Source of the DNA: JAGWRA01 sp963711505
GTDB lineage: Bacteria; Acidobacteriota; Vicinamibacteria; Vicinamibacterales; CAVVIG01
Length of the DNA stretch: 64,000 bases
Direction of reading: 5' to 3'
Assembly: GCA_963711505.1 (NCBI GenBank)
Contig: CAVQEJ010000001.1
Coordinates: forward strand, 1,054,001-1,118,000
Made by a program: the position numbers and the translations under genes
Shown: positions 26,900-37,288 of the stretch, piece after piece
Layout: each line of letters begins with the position of its first letter
Numbering within the stretch: the first letter of the stretch is position 1
The notes under the pieces: model-generated
Database searches by the model: none
What the model was told of the DNA's origin: nothing
The model's input: the letters and a program-made list of their open reading frames with translations, nothing else

Positions 26900-27937
26900 T
26901 TACGGCACCTGGTACACCAGGACTTTCGCCGGCTCGCTCCCGTGGGCCGGCACCGCCACGAAGTACTTGTGGAGTTCCGGCACGAGGTCGGCGGTTTCCG
27001 CATTCGGACCCGACGCCACGTGCCCGAGCGACTGGAATCGATCGCCGTCCTTCTCCTGATAGACGTCGACCGTCCCGTTCCCGCTGGCGCAGGACGCGTA
27101 GATCCGCCTGGTGAGCGGATCGAAGGCCAGGTCCTCGACTCCTGCCGGGATCGGCAGTGCCTTGATCTCCTTCCCGGTCTCCGTGTTGAAGACGACAATC
27201 GTTCCGCTGCGGCAGCCGACGAACAGCCGGTGCGCCGCTTCGTCGAGCGCGATCGCCCGGTTGTCCTGCCCCATCGTGACCGGCCATTTCGCCGTGAGAA
27301 CCCGCTGCACGCGATCGATGACGTCGACCTCGTGCTTCGCGGGATTGTTCAGATAGACGAGCGGTCCGTGCATCTCGAGCGCCATGGCGCCCAGTGCGTC
27401 GCCGTCGATCTCCATGTCCGATCCCTTGTAGCCGGTGGAGGTGTCGACCATGTTGAAGAGCGAGGTCTTCTTCTTGGGATCGGTGCCGGAGCTCTCGACG
27501 TACAGCAGCTTGGTCTGCGGGTCGTAGCCGATGGCGTCGGCATTCGGCATGACGGGGACGTCGGCCCCCAGAGTGCGGCGCGTCGACATGACCGGACGGT
27601 AGGTACTGGCGTCGTAGACCTTCACCTCGCCCGTCTGCCCGTCGACGACGTAGAGGCTGCCCAGATCCGGCCGGAAGAGGACCGAGTGCGGCCGGCCCAG
27701 GCCGGTGATCGTGTGCAGCAGCGCGCCCGTGCGGAGGTCGAGCACGAGGACGGCGTGCGCGCCTTCGGCCGCCAGGAAGAGCCGATGTCCGCCGACGTCC
27801 ACGCCGAAATGGCCGACCTTTCCTGTCACCGTCGCCGGCAGTGTGAACGTCTGGACGAGTGTGAGCGGCGGTCCCGTCCGGGCCGCCAGCCCTGTGGACA
27901 GGCCCAACGCCACCAGCACGATCGATAGCTTCTTCAC
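26900..27937 (-). CDS. exported YncE-like beta-propeller protein
   Basis: A 345-aa protein with a short signal peptide (KKLSIVLVALGLSTGLAA). The mature part is a seven-bladed YncE/NHL-like propeller: HFGVDVGGHRLFLAAEGAHA, VLDLRTGALLHTITGLGRPH, LYVVDGQTGEVKVYDASTYR, LFVGCRSGTIVVFNTETGKE and IYASCASGNGTVDVYQEKDG. The frame is intact. It converges on the DUF1592/DUF1552 operon. Ligand and role are unknown. It is a third propeller of this type in the window, but distinct in sequence from the others. Confidence 0.8.
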   Translation of the reverse strand: MKKLSIVLVALGLSTGLAARTGPPLTLVQTFTLPATVTGKVGHFGVDVGGHRLFLAAEGAHAVLVLDLRTGALLHTITGLGRPHSVLFRPDLGSLYVVDGQTGEVKVYDASTYRPVMSTRRTLGADVPVMPNADAIGYDPQTKLLYVESSGTDPKKKTSLFNMVDTSTGYKGSDMEIDGDALGAMALEMHGPLVYLNNPAKHEVDVIDRVQRVLTAKWPVTMGQDNRAIALDEAAHRLFVGCRSGTIVVFNTETGKEIKALPIPAGVEDLAFDPLTRRIYASCASGNGTVDVYQEKDGDRFQSLGHVASGPNAETADLVPELHKYFVAVPAHGSEPAKVLVYQVP

Positions 27938-28505
27938 GATTTCACCATCATCTCAAGCCCGGCTGTTGTGCCCGACGCGCGATCTCCGCGCGCGGGAGCG
28001 CCGGGCGCCTTCGCCCAAGGCACAACTGTAGCATCGGAAGGTCAGCACCGCACGCCACCAACCTTCGCTCATGACCATGCGCGAGGATTGTCCGCCGAAG
28101 CGGCGCAGCCGCGAAGGCGGGCCTCCTTCGATGATCCCTCCGGAGCTTCGATTGGCGAGTCACGTCCCCGCTCACCCGAACCCTCACCCCTGTTACGCCG
28201 TTGCCTTGCGGCAGGGCAGGGAAGTCGCTACCCTGAACCCTGTGAATGCGTCGGCGCAGGAAGGCCACGATGTCGCCGACCGCCTTGGTGCTCGGAACTC
28301 TTGAAGCAGATGTTCACCACCGGGACTCGCACCCGACGGTCCGAGTCCACCGTTCCTCTGCCGTTCCAACCCGGCGCGACATTCGGAGATGGCAGGGATC
28401 CCTCTGCCTGGGCGGTCGGTTCCGCGTGGGGCGGTGCCCAGCGGCCATCGTCGATCCACGAAGCGAACATCTGTGTGCGCCGTTCGGCGCTCGAGGGAGT
28501 CCGAC
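27938..28505. other. 567-bp region without a convincing gene; promoter-like block at 28206-28234
   Basis: Short frames here do not look coding. Around 28086-28115 an imperfect inverted repeat, CCGCC...GGCGG, encloses GAAGCGGCGCAGCCGCGAA. At 28206-28234 TTGCGG-N17-TACCCT is followed by GTGAATGCG. The block from about 28197 resembles the promoter stretch of the toxin-antitoxin pair at 20378-20428, which suggests a remnant of a similar module. Confidence 0.4.
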
Positions 28506-29714
28506 ATGGAGAACGCCTGGAGTGTGAAGCTCGTGATCGATGGGACGCTGACGGTGGCGTCGACTGAATATTTCACCAGCGAGCTCAAGTATTCGGACTT
28601 CGCCCTGAACTTCGATGCCGCAAGCCGGGAGAACGGCCCCGAGGTCGAGTCAGGCTCGGTGGGCGGCTCCTTCAACGTCGAAATGGACAACACGATTCCC
28701 GTGGCTGAGGGGCAGGCCGGCTCCACGGGCTCGGTCCAGTCCGGCACCGATATCTCCTCGCCGCAACTGACGCTCGCGCGCAAGCTCAGCTATGACGACG
28801 CACCGGAGCTCGACATCGACGATGGCAATCCGGCGCAGCCGGCCGGAACGCTCGATATTGCCGGACAGGTCACACTGGGCGGCATCAAGTACACGGGCTT
28901 CGCCGGACCGTTGAGCGGTGCGGGCACGACCACGATCGTCGCACCGGTCCACCTGCGGGTCGACTACGGGACGGAGAATCCGATCGCGGCTACCGTGCAG
29001 ACTCAGCCCGACGCTCACAGGATCCAGGGCCACGTCCGCGTGAACGTGACGCGGAAGAGGGGCCGGATTGAACTGCGCGAGGTGTCGGCGGACGGGGTCG
29101 ACCTGACGAAACGACCGGACGTGGCCAAGGGGAAGACCTACACGCGCCGCACACTCGAGGAGAGTGTCAACTATCTCTTCGACAACAAGACGCTGGCCGC
29201 CTTCATCCATGCCAATGTCGAACTGAAGGTCCTCGACGCCGACGGCGGCGACGTCACGGGCCAGTACAAGGCGAAGCGTTTCATGCGGGTCTGGTCCGCT
29301 CCCCTCGAGGCGCTCGCCGCCGGCCAGTCGCCTCAGGACGGCGACGGTAGCGTGAGCGGACGCGCCGGCCACCTGGTCCTCAAGCACGCATGGAACGACG
29401 ATGGCACGGGCTGGGTCGACGTGCCGGGCAGCATCGGGCAGGAGTTGGTCGGCGCCTTCCCGACGTCACGTCAGATCCAGGAATTCCTCTGGAGCGCCAA
29501 GAACCACAGCGACATCATCACGCCGATTTACTATCTGGTCGTCACCGACACCCGGCCGTCCCACCGCTATCGGATTCGGGTGTATCAGCAACACGATCTC
29601 ACGATCAAGCAGTACCGCGAGATCCGATCCAGCTCGAGGCCGTGGCAGAACGAGGGTGACACGACGATCTTCGACTCGCACTGGGTGGACAAGGATGTCA
29701 TCACGCTGCGGTAG
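28506..29714 (+). CDS. hypothetical beta-rich protein, no family recognised
   Basis: A 402-aa intact frame. ATG 28506 follows GAGGGAG at 8 nt, and the N-terminus (MENAWSVKLVIDGTLTVAST) has no signal peptide or membrane helix. Alternating hydrophobic/polar residues and many Gly, Asp and Thr suggest mostly beta structure, for example IAGQVTLGGIKYTGFAGPLS and GHLVLKHAWNDDGTGWVDVP. The last 80 residues (PIYYLVVTDTRPSHRYRIRV and HDLTIKQYREI) look like a separate folded unit. There is no catalytic motif and no Cys or metal cluster. It ends 32 bp before the convergent VPS10-like gene. Codon use fits its neighbours, so recent transfer is not indicated. Confidence 0.65.
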   Translation: MENAWSVKLVIDGTLTVASTEYFTSELKYSDFALNFDAASRENGPEVESGSVGGSFNVEMDNTIPVAEGQAGSTGSVQSGTDISSPQLTLARKLSYDDAPELDIDDGNPAQPAGTLDIAGQVTLGGIKYTGFAGPLSGAGTTTIVAPVHLRVDYGTENPIAATVQTQPDAHRIQGHVRVNVTRKRGRIELREVSADGVDLTKRPDVAKGKTYTRRTLEESVNYLFDNKTLAAFIHANVELKVLDADGGDVTGQYKAKRFMRVWSAPLEALAAGQSPQDGDGSVSGRAGHLVLKHAWNDDGTGWVDVPGSIGQELVGAFPTSRQIQEFLWSAKNHSDIITPIYYLVVTDTRPSHRYRIRVYQQHDLTIKQYREIRSSSRPWQNEGDTTIFDSHWVDKDVITLR

Positions 29715-29745
29715 TGCGCCGCGGATCGGAGCTGCAGCGAATCTG

Positions 29746-32700
29746 TCATCTCCCTTCCGGCAGCTCCTTCAAGTTTGCGCTCTTCAGCAGCGCATTCACC
29801 CGTGCCACGTCGCCTGACTGAAGCGCCTGCCACTTCTGAAGTGTGGCGTCGAGCGTGGCGCTCGCCTTCTGGAAGCCGGTCTTCACCTGCGCCGACGGGA
29901 GGTTCTCTCCGCCCGTTACCGAGCGCTCGAGCCCGCTGAGCGTGCTCCGCAGCGCGAGGAAGGTGTCGGGCGCCGGAGCGCCGTCTCCCACGCCGGCGGC
30001 ATCCGGGTTCGGTACCCCCACGTGGCCGAGCAGGTCGTGCGCCTTCGCGTCGAGCGCCGACAGCGCGCCCTCGAGTGACGCGTTGCCCTTCGCCTCGGAA
30101 GTGGCCGACGCGATCGCCTTGCGCAGCGCATTCACCTGCGCGACCGCGGCTCCCGCCTTCTGCGAGGCGGCGTGGATCGTCCGCGCCATGTCGAGCTGCG
30201 CGGTGTACAAGCCGTCTGGCGCCGTCGAGCGCGGATCGGTCACGACGGCAAGCGTCTGCGTCAGGCTCCGGCCGCCCGCCGTGAGCTTGACGGTGTAGAT
30301 CCCGGGAGGCGCCCACGGGCCGCCGCCGCCGAAGAACCCGCCACCACCACCGCCTCCACCCAGGCAGCGCCCAGTGCAGATCCCACGTCCACCGGTGCAT
30401 GCCGGCGGCCGCGCTCAGCACTTCGGGCGTGGCGGCCCACGCCGCAGGCACGTCCATCGTCTTCGGGTCCTGCGTGCGGGGCTTGTCGGTGCTCGAGTAA
30501 TGACGAACCACCGCGCCTTGCGCGTCGAGGATGTCGAGCGAGACGGGGCCGGTGTCGCTGGCCAGGTAGTAGTCGATCACCGCGCCCGCGGGCGGATTCT
30601 CACCGGCGGCGAAATCCACCGGATCCATGTAGGGCTGGACGGCGGGCGAGGGCGATCGCCGGCCGCGGCCCTGGATGATCACGGCCTGGTCGGGCTTGAA
30701 CAGCCACGCGCTCGCGCTCGCCACGTTCGCGGCGAGCTGACGGAGCGGCGCAATGTCGTCGAGCACCCAGAACGAGCGGCCGTGCGTGGCGACGATCAGA
30801 TCGTTGTCCCGCTCGGCGAAGTCGCGGATGGACGTCACCGGCAGGTTGAGCTGCAGCGACTGCCAGTGGTCGCCGTCATCGAAGGAGACGTAGGCGCCGA
30901 GCTCGGTTCCTGCGAACAGCAACCCCGGCCGGACCTCGTCCTCGCGGACCGCGTGGACGTACGCGCCCTTCGGAATGCCGCTGTCGATCTCCTGCCAGGT
31001 CCGGCCGTCATCCTTCGTGCGGTAGATGTGCGGGTTGAAGTCGTCGAGCGGATGCGTGTCGACGGCGGCGTACACCTCGTGGGGATCGGTCTTCGACGCC
31101 TCGATCATCGAGACCATCGCCCAGGGCTTCACCCCCGGAGGTGTCACGTTCTTCCAGGTGGCGGTCGAGTCGGTGGTGAGCCAGATGAGGCCGTCGTCGG
31201 TTCCGGCCCAGACGCGCCCGGCGTCCAGCGGCGAGGGGGCGATCGTGTAGACGACGCCCCAGTGATCGCTCGAACGCTCGAAGGCCGTGGTGTCCCTGGC
31301 GGTCGCCGGGTCCAGGTTCGGCGGCGCGCCCGGGTTCTTCCGCGCGAGGATCGGGCTCGCCTTGTCCCAGCTCTCACCGCCGTTGGTGGTCCGCCAGACG
31401 TATTCGTTGCCGAAGTAGAGCGCATGCGAGCCGGCCTGCGAGAAGACCACCGGCATCGTCCACTTCGCCTGGAACTCGCTCTCGGGATAGCCCGCCGTGG
31501 GCGAGACGTCCCACCGCGCGCCGGTCTCCTGGTTGCAGCGGGTGACCGACCCGTCGTACGAGGTGCCGTAGAGCGTGCGCCAGTTGGACGGATCGACGGC
31601 GATGTAGCCGCTCTCGCCGCCCGCACACGAATTCCCCCAGTCGCGGTACGTGATCCCGCCGGAATCGCTCCGGCTCACGACCACGCGGGCGCCGCTGTCC
31701 TGCTGGGCGCCGTACACGCGGTACGGGAAGCGGTCGTCCGTGATGACGTGATAGAACTGCGCGGTCGGCTGGTTGTTCCAGGAACTCCACTGCCGGCCGC
31801 CATCCACTGAAACAATCGTCCCCTGGTCGCTCGCCAGGATCATCCGCTGGTCGTCCTTCGGATTGATCCAAATCTGGTGGTAGTCGTCGCCGCCAGGCGC
31901 GCCCTTGAAGCCGTCCCACGTCTTCCCGCCGTCTTCCGAACGGTAGACCGACGTGTTCATGACATAGAGGATGTCCGCATGGAGCGGGTCGACCGTGACG
32001 CTGCCGAAGTACCAGCCGCGGTGCCAGATCCGGTCCTCGTTCGCCACCAGCTTCCAGCTCGTGCCCCCGTCGTCGGAGCGGTAGATGCCGCCCTTCTCCG
32101 CGTCGACCTGGGCGTAGACCCGCTCGTGATCGGAGGGCGCGACGGCGATGCCGATCCGGCCGACGCCCACGCCTCCGGGGATCCCGCCGGCCAGCTCGTG
32201 CCAGGTGCTGCCGCCGTCGGTGCTCTTGTAGACGGCGCCGTACCCGTTCGAGGGCGGATAGACGTTCCACGGTGGACGCCGGCTCGCCCACAGCGCCGCG
32301 TAGATCGTCTTCGCGTTGGAGGGGATCGAGCGCGAGGTCGATCGCACCGGTGTTCTCGTCGCGATACAGGACCTTCTGCCATGTCTTCCCGCCGTCGGTC
32401 GTCCGGAAGACGCCCCGGTCTTCGTTCGGGCCGAATGCGTGGCCGAGCGCGGCCACCCACACGCGGTCGGGGTTGCGTGGATCGATCACGATCCGGCCGA
32501 TGCGGCGCGTGGCGTCGAGGCCGAGGTGTCGCCACGTCTTCCCGCCATCGTCGGAGCGGTAGACGCCGTTGCCATAGGAGATGTCGGTGCGGATGTCGGC
32601 CTCGCCCGTGCCGACGTAGATCACCTTCGGATTGGAAGGCGCCACCGCGATCGCCCCGATGGAGGCGATCGACTCCTTGTCGAAGATCGGATGCCACGAG

Positions 32701-32978
32701 ACCCCGGAGTTGCGCGTCTCCCAGACGCCGCCCGCGACCGCTCCGAAGTAGTAGTGGTCGGGCTCGCCCGGCACGCCGGCCACGGCGACCGAGCGTCCGG
32801 CCCGGAACGGCCCGAGCAGACGCCACTGCATGCCGCTGAAGAGGGCGGGAGCGTAGGTCTGGGCTCGCAGGAGGGCCGGGGCGGTGACGAAGGTCAGGAT
32901 GAGCGCGCACCAGGCGAGGAGCGCGGGAGCGAACGGCCGGCGGCTGCGCGGGGCGCGGCGAGCCGTGAAATCGGGCAT
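29746..32978 (-). CDS. VPS10/sortilin-like BNR-repeat exported protein, frameshifted
   Basis: About 1,077 aa. It starts MPDFTARRAPRSRRPFAPAL with a signal helix LLAWCALILTFVTAPALL (GGAG 12 nt upstream of ATG 32978). The core is two beta-propellers built of sialidase-type Asp-box repeats: YRSDDGGKTW, FRTTDGGKTW, YKSTDGGSTW, YRSDDGGTSW, YRSEDGGKTW, WRTTNGGESW and YRTKDDGRTW. This is the VPS10-like group of secreted 'glycosyl hydrolase' proteins, but sialidase catalytic residues are not evident. The C-terminal 165 aa are helical (SLEGALSALDAKAHDLLGHV). Frame breaks are near 32310 and 30350. It is divergent from the M14 peptidase, with promoters between. Confidence 0.82.
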
Positions 32979-33013
32979 CGGCACGGGGATCTCCAATCTG
33001 TTGGAACGGCCGA

Positions 33014-33019
33014 ATTGTA
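33014..33019 (-). promoter_or_regulatory. -10-like box (TACAAT) of the VPS10-like gene
   Basis: Read on the minus strand, TACAAT lies 35 bp ahead of ATG 32978. No convincing -35 was seen. Confidence 0.4.
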
Positions 33020-33107
33020 GATCGGCTGGCACGCCGGTGCCGAGGAATCCGCTGTATTGGCCGCGATCCGGGCGCCGTGGCGGTCGACGCTGCCGGCCAA
33101 GCCCAGC

Positions 33108-33113
33108 TATAAT
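33108..33113 (+). promoter_or_regulatory. -10 box (TATAAT) of the M14 peptidase gene
   Basis: A consensus TATAAT 41 bp upstream of ATG 33155. GTCGAC lies 19 bp further upstream and is at best a weak -35. Confidence 0.5.
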
Positions 33114-33154
33114 CGCCCGTCCGCGTTTCCTGTTTCCCTTTTCCTGGAGTTCGT

Positions 33155-35969
33155 ATGGTCGCCTCAATCCGCCGAGTCCGTGCGGCGCTGCTGGTCGCAG
33201 TGCTGCTCCTGCTCGCACCGCTCGCGACGGCGCAGACGAAGAAGATCACCACGCCGATGGAGCAGTTCGGCCACAACATCGGCGACGACTACTTCCTCGC
33301 CAACTACACCCAGCTGACCGCCTACTGGCAGAAACTCGCCAGGGAGTCCGACCGGATGAAGCTGGTGTCGATCGGCAAGACGGCCGAGGGACGCGACCAG
33401 TACATGGCGATCATCTCGGCGCCCGAGAACATCAAGAAGCTCGAGTACTACCGGGGCATCGTCAAGAAGCTGGCGCTCGCGAAGGGGCTGACCGACGAAG
33501 AGGCGCACCAGCTGGCGAAGGACGGCAAGGCCATCGTCTGGATCGACGGCGGGCTGCACGCCAGCGAGGTCCTCGGCGCGCAGCAGCTGATGGAGACGGT
33601 CTACCAGCTCGTGTCGCGCAACGACCCGGAGACGCTCCGGCTGCTGCACGACGACATCATCCTGTGCGTGCACGTCAATCCCGACGGCATGGAGCTGGTC
33701 TCGAACTGGTACATGCGGAACCCGGATCCCAAGGAGCGCTCGACCAGCTACGTTCCGGTGCTCTGGGAGAAGTACGCCGGCCACGACGACAACCGCGACT
33801 TCTACATGTCGAACCTGCCGGAGAGCACGAACGACAACACGGTGCTCTATCGCGAGTGGTTCCCGCAGATCGTCTACAACCACCACCAGACGGGCCCGGT
33901 GGGCACCGTGATGTTCTCGCCGCCGTTCCGCGACCCGTTCAACTACGTCTACGATCCGATCGTCATCAACGAGCTCGACCAGGTCGGCTCGGCGATGCAC
34001 AGCCGCTTCGCGGCGGAAGGCAAGCCGGGCGTCACCGACCGTTCGGGCTCGAACTACTCCACGTGGTGGGACGGCGGGCTCCGGACGACGCCCTACTTCC
34101 ACAACGAGGTCGGGCTGCTCACCGAGACGATCGGCAATCCGACGCCGGTGACGATCCCCTTCGCGCCCGATCGGCTCGTGCCGCACAACGATCTGCCGTT
34201 CCCGGTCGCGCCGCAGGTCTGGCACTTCCGGCAGTCGATCGACTATTCGCTGACGGCCAACTGGGCGGTGCTCGACTTCGCGTCGCGCTACCGCGAGCAC
34301 CTGCTCTACAACTTCTACCTGATGGGGCGCGACAGCATCCGCCGCGGCAGCACCGACACCTGGACGATGTATCCGTCGCGCATCGCGGCGGTCAAGGCGG
34401 AGCTCGAGAAGCAGGGCGCCCAGGGGACCGCGCAGCAGTTCGGCGAGCGCGTGCAGACCTTTCCGGAGAAGGACTACGCACTGCTGAAGACGCCCGAGTG
34501 GCGCGACCCGCGCGGCTACATCCTGCCGTCGGATCAGGCGGACTTCCTGACGGCCGAGAAGTTCGCGAACACCCTCATCAAGAACGGCATCGAGGTGCAG
34601 CGGGCGACGGCGGCCTTCACCGTCGACGGCAGGCAGTACCCGGCCGGATCGCTGGTCGTCAAGACCGCACAGGCGTTCCGGCCGTTCATCCTCGACATGT
34701 TCGAGCCGCAGGATCATCCGAACGACTTCGAGTATCCGGGCGGCCCGCCGAAGCCGCCGTACGACATGGCCGGCTGGACGCTCGCGTACCAGATGGGGGT
34801 GAAGTTCGACCGGATCCTCGACGGCTTCGACGGCCCGTTTCAGCCGGTGCCCGACGTGATCACGCCGGCGCCGGGGACGATTTCCGAGACGGCCGGGGCC
34901 ACCGGCTACGTGATCAGCCAGCACGTCAACGACGCCGTCATCGCCGTCAACCGGCTGCTGAAGGCGGGGAGGACGTCTACTGGGTGCGCGATCGCCACTG
35001 GCACAGCGCCGACGGCACCGGCGTGATCTACGTGGCGGCGAAGTCGACGACGCTGCCGATCCTGAAGAAGGCGGCGGAGGACGTGGGGGTCAGCTTCACC
35101 GCCGTCACCGACAAGCCGGCGGGCGGGATGCTGAAGCTCCGGCCGGTGCGCATCGCGCTCTGGGATCAGTACGGCGGCTCGATGCCGTCCGGCTGGGTCC
35201 GGTACCTGTTCGAGAAGTTCGAGTTCCCCTTCACGCTCGTCTTCCCGCAGGAGCTCGACGCCGGCAACCTGCGCGCGAAGTACGACGTCATCGTCTTTCC
35301 GGACGGCGCGATCCGCGAGGGCGGCCGCGGCGGTTCTTCGGCCGCCAGCCGAAGCCGGAGGAGATTCCGGCCGAGTGGCGGAACCGTCTCGGCTCGATCA
35401 CGCCCGACAAGACGTTCCCGCAGTTGAAGCAGTTCGTGCAGGACGGCGGGACGATCATCGCCTGGGGGAGCTCGGCCACCCTCGGCCACCTGCTGGGGCT
35501 GCCGGTCGACAATCACCTCGTCGAGATGGTGAAGGACAAGGAGCGGCCGCTGCCGCCGACGAAGTTCTACGTGCCGGGATCGATCCTGCAGATGGCGGTC
35601 GACAACACCGACCCGCTGGCGTACGGGATGAACACGCACGTCGACGTGATGTTCGACGAGGACCCGGTGATGCAGCTGGCGCCGAACGCCACGCTCGAAG
35701 GGGTGCGGCCGGTCGCCTGGTTCGATACGGCGGCGCCGCTGCGCTCGGGCTGGGCGTGGGGGCAGCAGTACCTCGACGGCGGGACGACGGCGGTCGAAGC
35801 CGCGCTCGGCAAGGGCCGCCTCCTGCTGCTCGGGCCGGAGATCACGTTCCGCGGCCAGCCGCACGGCACGTTCAAGTTCCTCTTCAACGGCGTGTACTAC
35901 AGCACGGCCGAGCCGGTCGGCGGCGGGGGCACGGCCACCGCGGCCGGCCGGATGCAGGACCGGAAGTAA
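33155..35969 (+). CDS. exported M14-family zinc carboxypeptidase, large form, frameshifted
   Basis: About 938 aa with a signal peptide (RAALLVAVLLLLAPLATAQT). The metal-binding HxxE is in GGLHASEVLGAQQLMETVYQ (near residue 135), with HVNPDGMELVSNWYMRNPDP following and the later metal His in IVYNHHQTGPVGT. The C-terminal 450 residues contain a transpeptidase/GATase-like domain ending in a glycine-rich tail, the layout seen in acidobacterial secreted M14 proteins. A lost G in the 34966-34969 run breaks the first frame (AVNRLLKAG / EDVYWVRDRHWHSAD). A second lost base near 35333 separates FFGRQPKPEEIPAEW from the N-terminal part. It should cleave C-terminal residues from peptides outside the cytoplasm. 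Confidence 0.85.
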
Positions 35970-35976
35970 CGCTCGT

Positions 35977-36009
35977 ACGGGGGCGCTCCGCGTTGCGGGG
36001 CGCCCCCGT
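35977..36009 (+). terminator. strong hairpin terminator after the M14 gene
   Basis: ACGGGGGCGC and GCGCCCCCGT form a 10-bp outer stem, extended by CCGC/GCGG with a small bulge. It starts 8 bp after the M14 stop codon. Confidence 0.75.
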
Positions 36010-36077
36010 GCAGGCACGATCGTCGGCGCGAGAGCCCGCGTCGTGACGAGACGTCGGGGCTCCCGTGGAGGCATCCC

Positions 36078-36770
36078 GTGAACGGAACGGCAGCGCGCGT
36101 TCTCCTGGCGTCGGGCCTGCTCTTCACGGCGTGCCACAGCCCGAGCTCGCCAAGCGGTCCCGCGGCGCAGCTGACCGCGAACATCGTGGACCCCGCGAGC
36201 GTCAACGCGGTGTCCACGTTCAACTCCTGTGCGGGCCATCCGTTTCCCGAGACGAACTCGCCCAACAGCGCGAAGAACTACTTCTGGCCGACCTCCACGA
36301 ACTTCAGCACCACCGACCAGCTCCGGGAGTACGCGGTCTGCGATGGCACGACGGGCCAGAACTCGGACGACACGAGCCCGAACGAGTTCGACCGCGGACA
36401 GACCATCCATCTGTACTGTGACAACAGTTCGACGGCGGTCCGGTACTTTCATCTCAATTTCGCGCCCGGCACGCTTGGGGCGCACGTGAAGGCCGGCGAC
36501 TTCCTCGGGTACGCCTCGATGCTGGGGACCGGTCAGTCGCCGTCGGCCGCGTGGCAGTACTCCAGCAACTTCGACGTCGCCGTCACCGAGGGGAGCGACA
36601 GCACCACGGAAGACTATTTCCTCAAGCTCAGCCCGGCGGCCTTCGCGGCCTGGGCGACGCGCGGCCTGACGTCCGTGGCGCAGACGATCAACCCCGGGAA
36701 TCCGACCTGCTCGAGCTTCTCTTCCACGATCGGAAGCCCTGACGTCTTCTCCTTTACGCCCGTGCTGTAG
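36078..36770 (+). CDS. exported lipoprotein, M23/LytM-like fold without visible catalytic site
   Basis: A 230-aa protein starting at GTG 36078 (GGAGG 7 nt upstream). The signal ends in a lipobox (ASGLLFTACHSPSSPSG), so it is a lipoprotein. The segment RYFHLNFAPGTLGAHVKAGD then FLGYASM resembles the H-x-G-x-VxxGxxIG stretch of M23/LytM peptidases, and NFDVAVTEG the following HxEV-type strand, but the second catalytic His is replaced (FDVAV). A non-enzymatic lysostaphin-like fold is therefore the best guess. Cysteines (NSCAGHP, YAVCDGT, LYCDNSS, PTCSSF) could form disulfides. No partner gene is evident. Confidence 0.55.
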   Translation: MNGTAARVLLASGLLFTACHSPSSPSGPAAQLTANIVDPASVNAVSTFNSCAGHPFPETNSPNSAKNYFWPTSTNFSTTDQLREYAVCDGTTGQNSDDTSPNEFDRGQTIHLYCDNSSTAVRYFHLNFAPGTLGAHVKAGDFLGYASMLGTGQSPSAAWQYSSNFDVAVTEGSDSTTEDYFLKLSPAAFAAWATRGLTSVAQTINPGNPTCSSFSSTIGSPDVFSFTPVL

Positions 36771-36790
36771 CGGGAGGGCCTGGAGACCGC

Positions 36791-37267
36791 ATGCGGACGA
36801 ACCCTGTCGAGAACGTCGGGAACGACGCGCGGTTCATGAAGGCGGCCTGGGAGCAGGCCGTGAAGTCGTACGAGGAAGGCGGCCTGCCGATCGGAGCCGT
36901 CATGGTGGAAGACGGAGCGATTGTCGCGCGGGGCCACAACCGGCGCGTGCAGGACGGCGATCCGATCGCGCACGGCGAGATGGACTGCTTCCGGAAGGCC
37001 GGCCGCCGCCCGCGCTACGACAACGTCACGCTGTACACGACGCTGAGCCCTGCATGATGTGCTCGGGGACGATCCTGCAGTTCGGCGTGAAGCGGGTCGT
37101 GGTCGGCGAGGACGAGAACTTCCCCGGGAACATCGACTTCCTGCGCGCGCACGGCGTCGAGGTCGTCCTGCTGAAGGATCCGCGACTGCATCGCCCTGAT
37201 GCGCCGCTTCATCGCCGAGCGGCCGGAGCTGTGGGACGAGGACATCGCCGGGCGCAGCGACGTGTGA
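36791..37267 (+). CDS. yeast-type cytosine/nucleoside deaminase, frameshifted
   Basis: A zinc deaminase of the CDA fold, about 158 aa, close to the yeast FCY1-type cytosine deaminase group: LPIGAVMVEDGAIVARGHNR, HGE in IAHGEMDCFRKAGRRPRYD, then LYTTLSPCMMCSGTILQFGV and VVVGEDENFPGNIDFLRAHG. The metal-binding H and both C residues are present. The frame breaks once inside the CMMC block (LSPA / PCMMC near 37050) and again near 37190, after which DCIALMRRFIAERPELWDED ends at 37267. It would convert cytosine to uracil for salvage. ATG 36791 has GGAG upstream. This is a second deaminase-fold gene besides tadA. Confidence 0.8.
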
Positions 37268-37288
37268 GCCTGCCTCGGCGCTGATCGC

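Noticed and set aside
28071..28304. A 77-aa forward frame in the 27.9-28.5 kb gap
   Set aside because: Proline/histidine-rich, crosses the promoter-like block and repeat, and has no ribosome binding site.
33164..34924. A 586-aa minus-strand frame opposite the M14 gene
   Set aside because: The sense strand has the HxxE zinc motif and a signal peptide; the antisense frame shows no recognisable feature.
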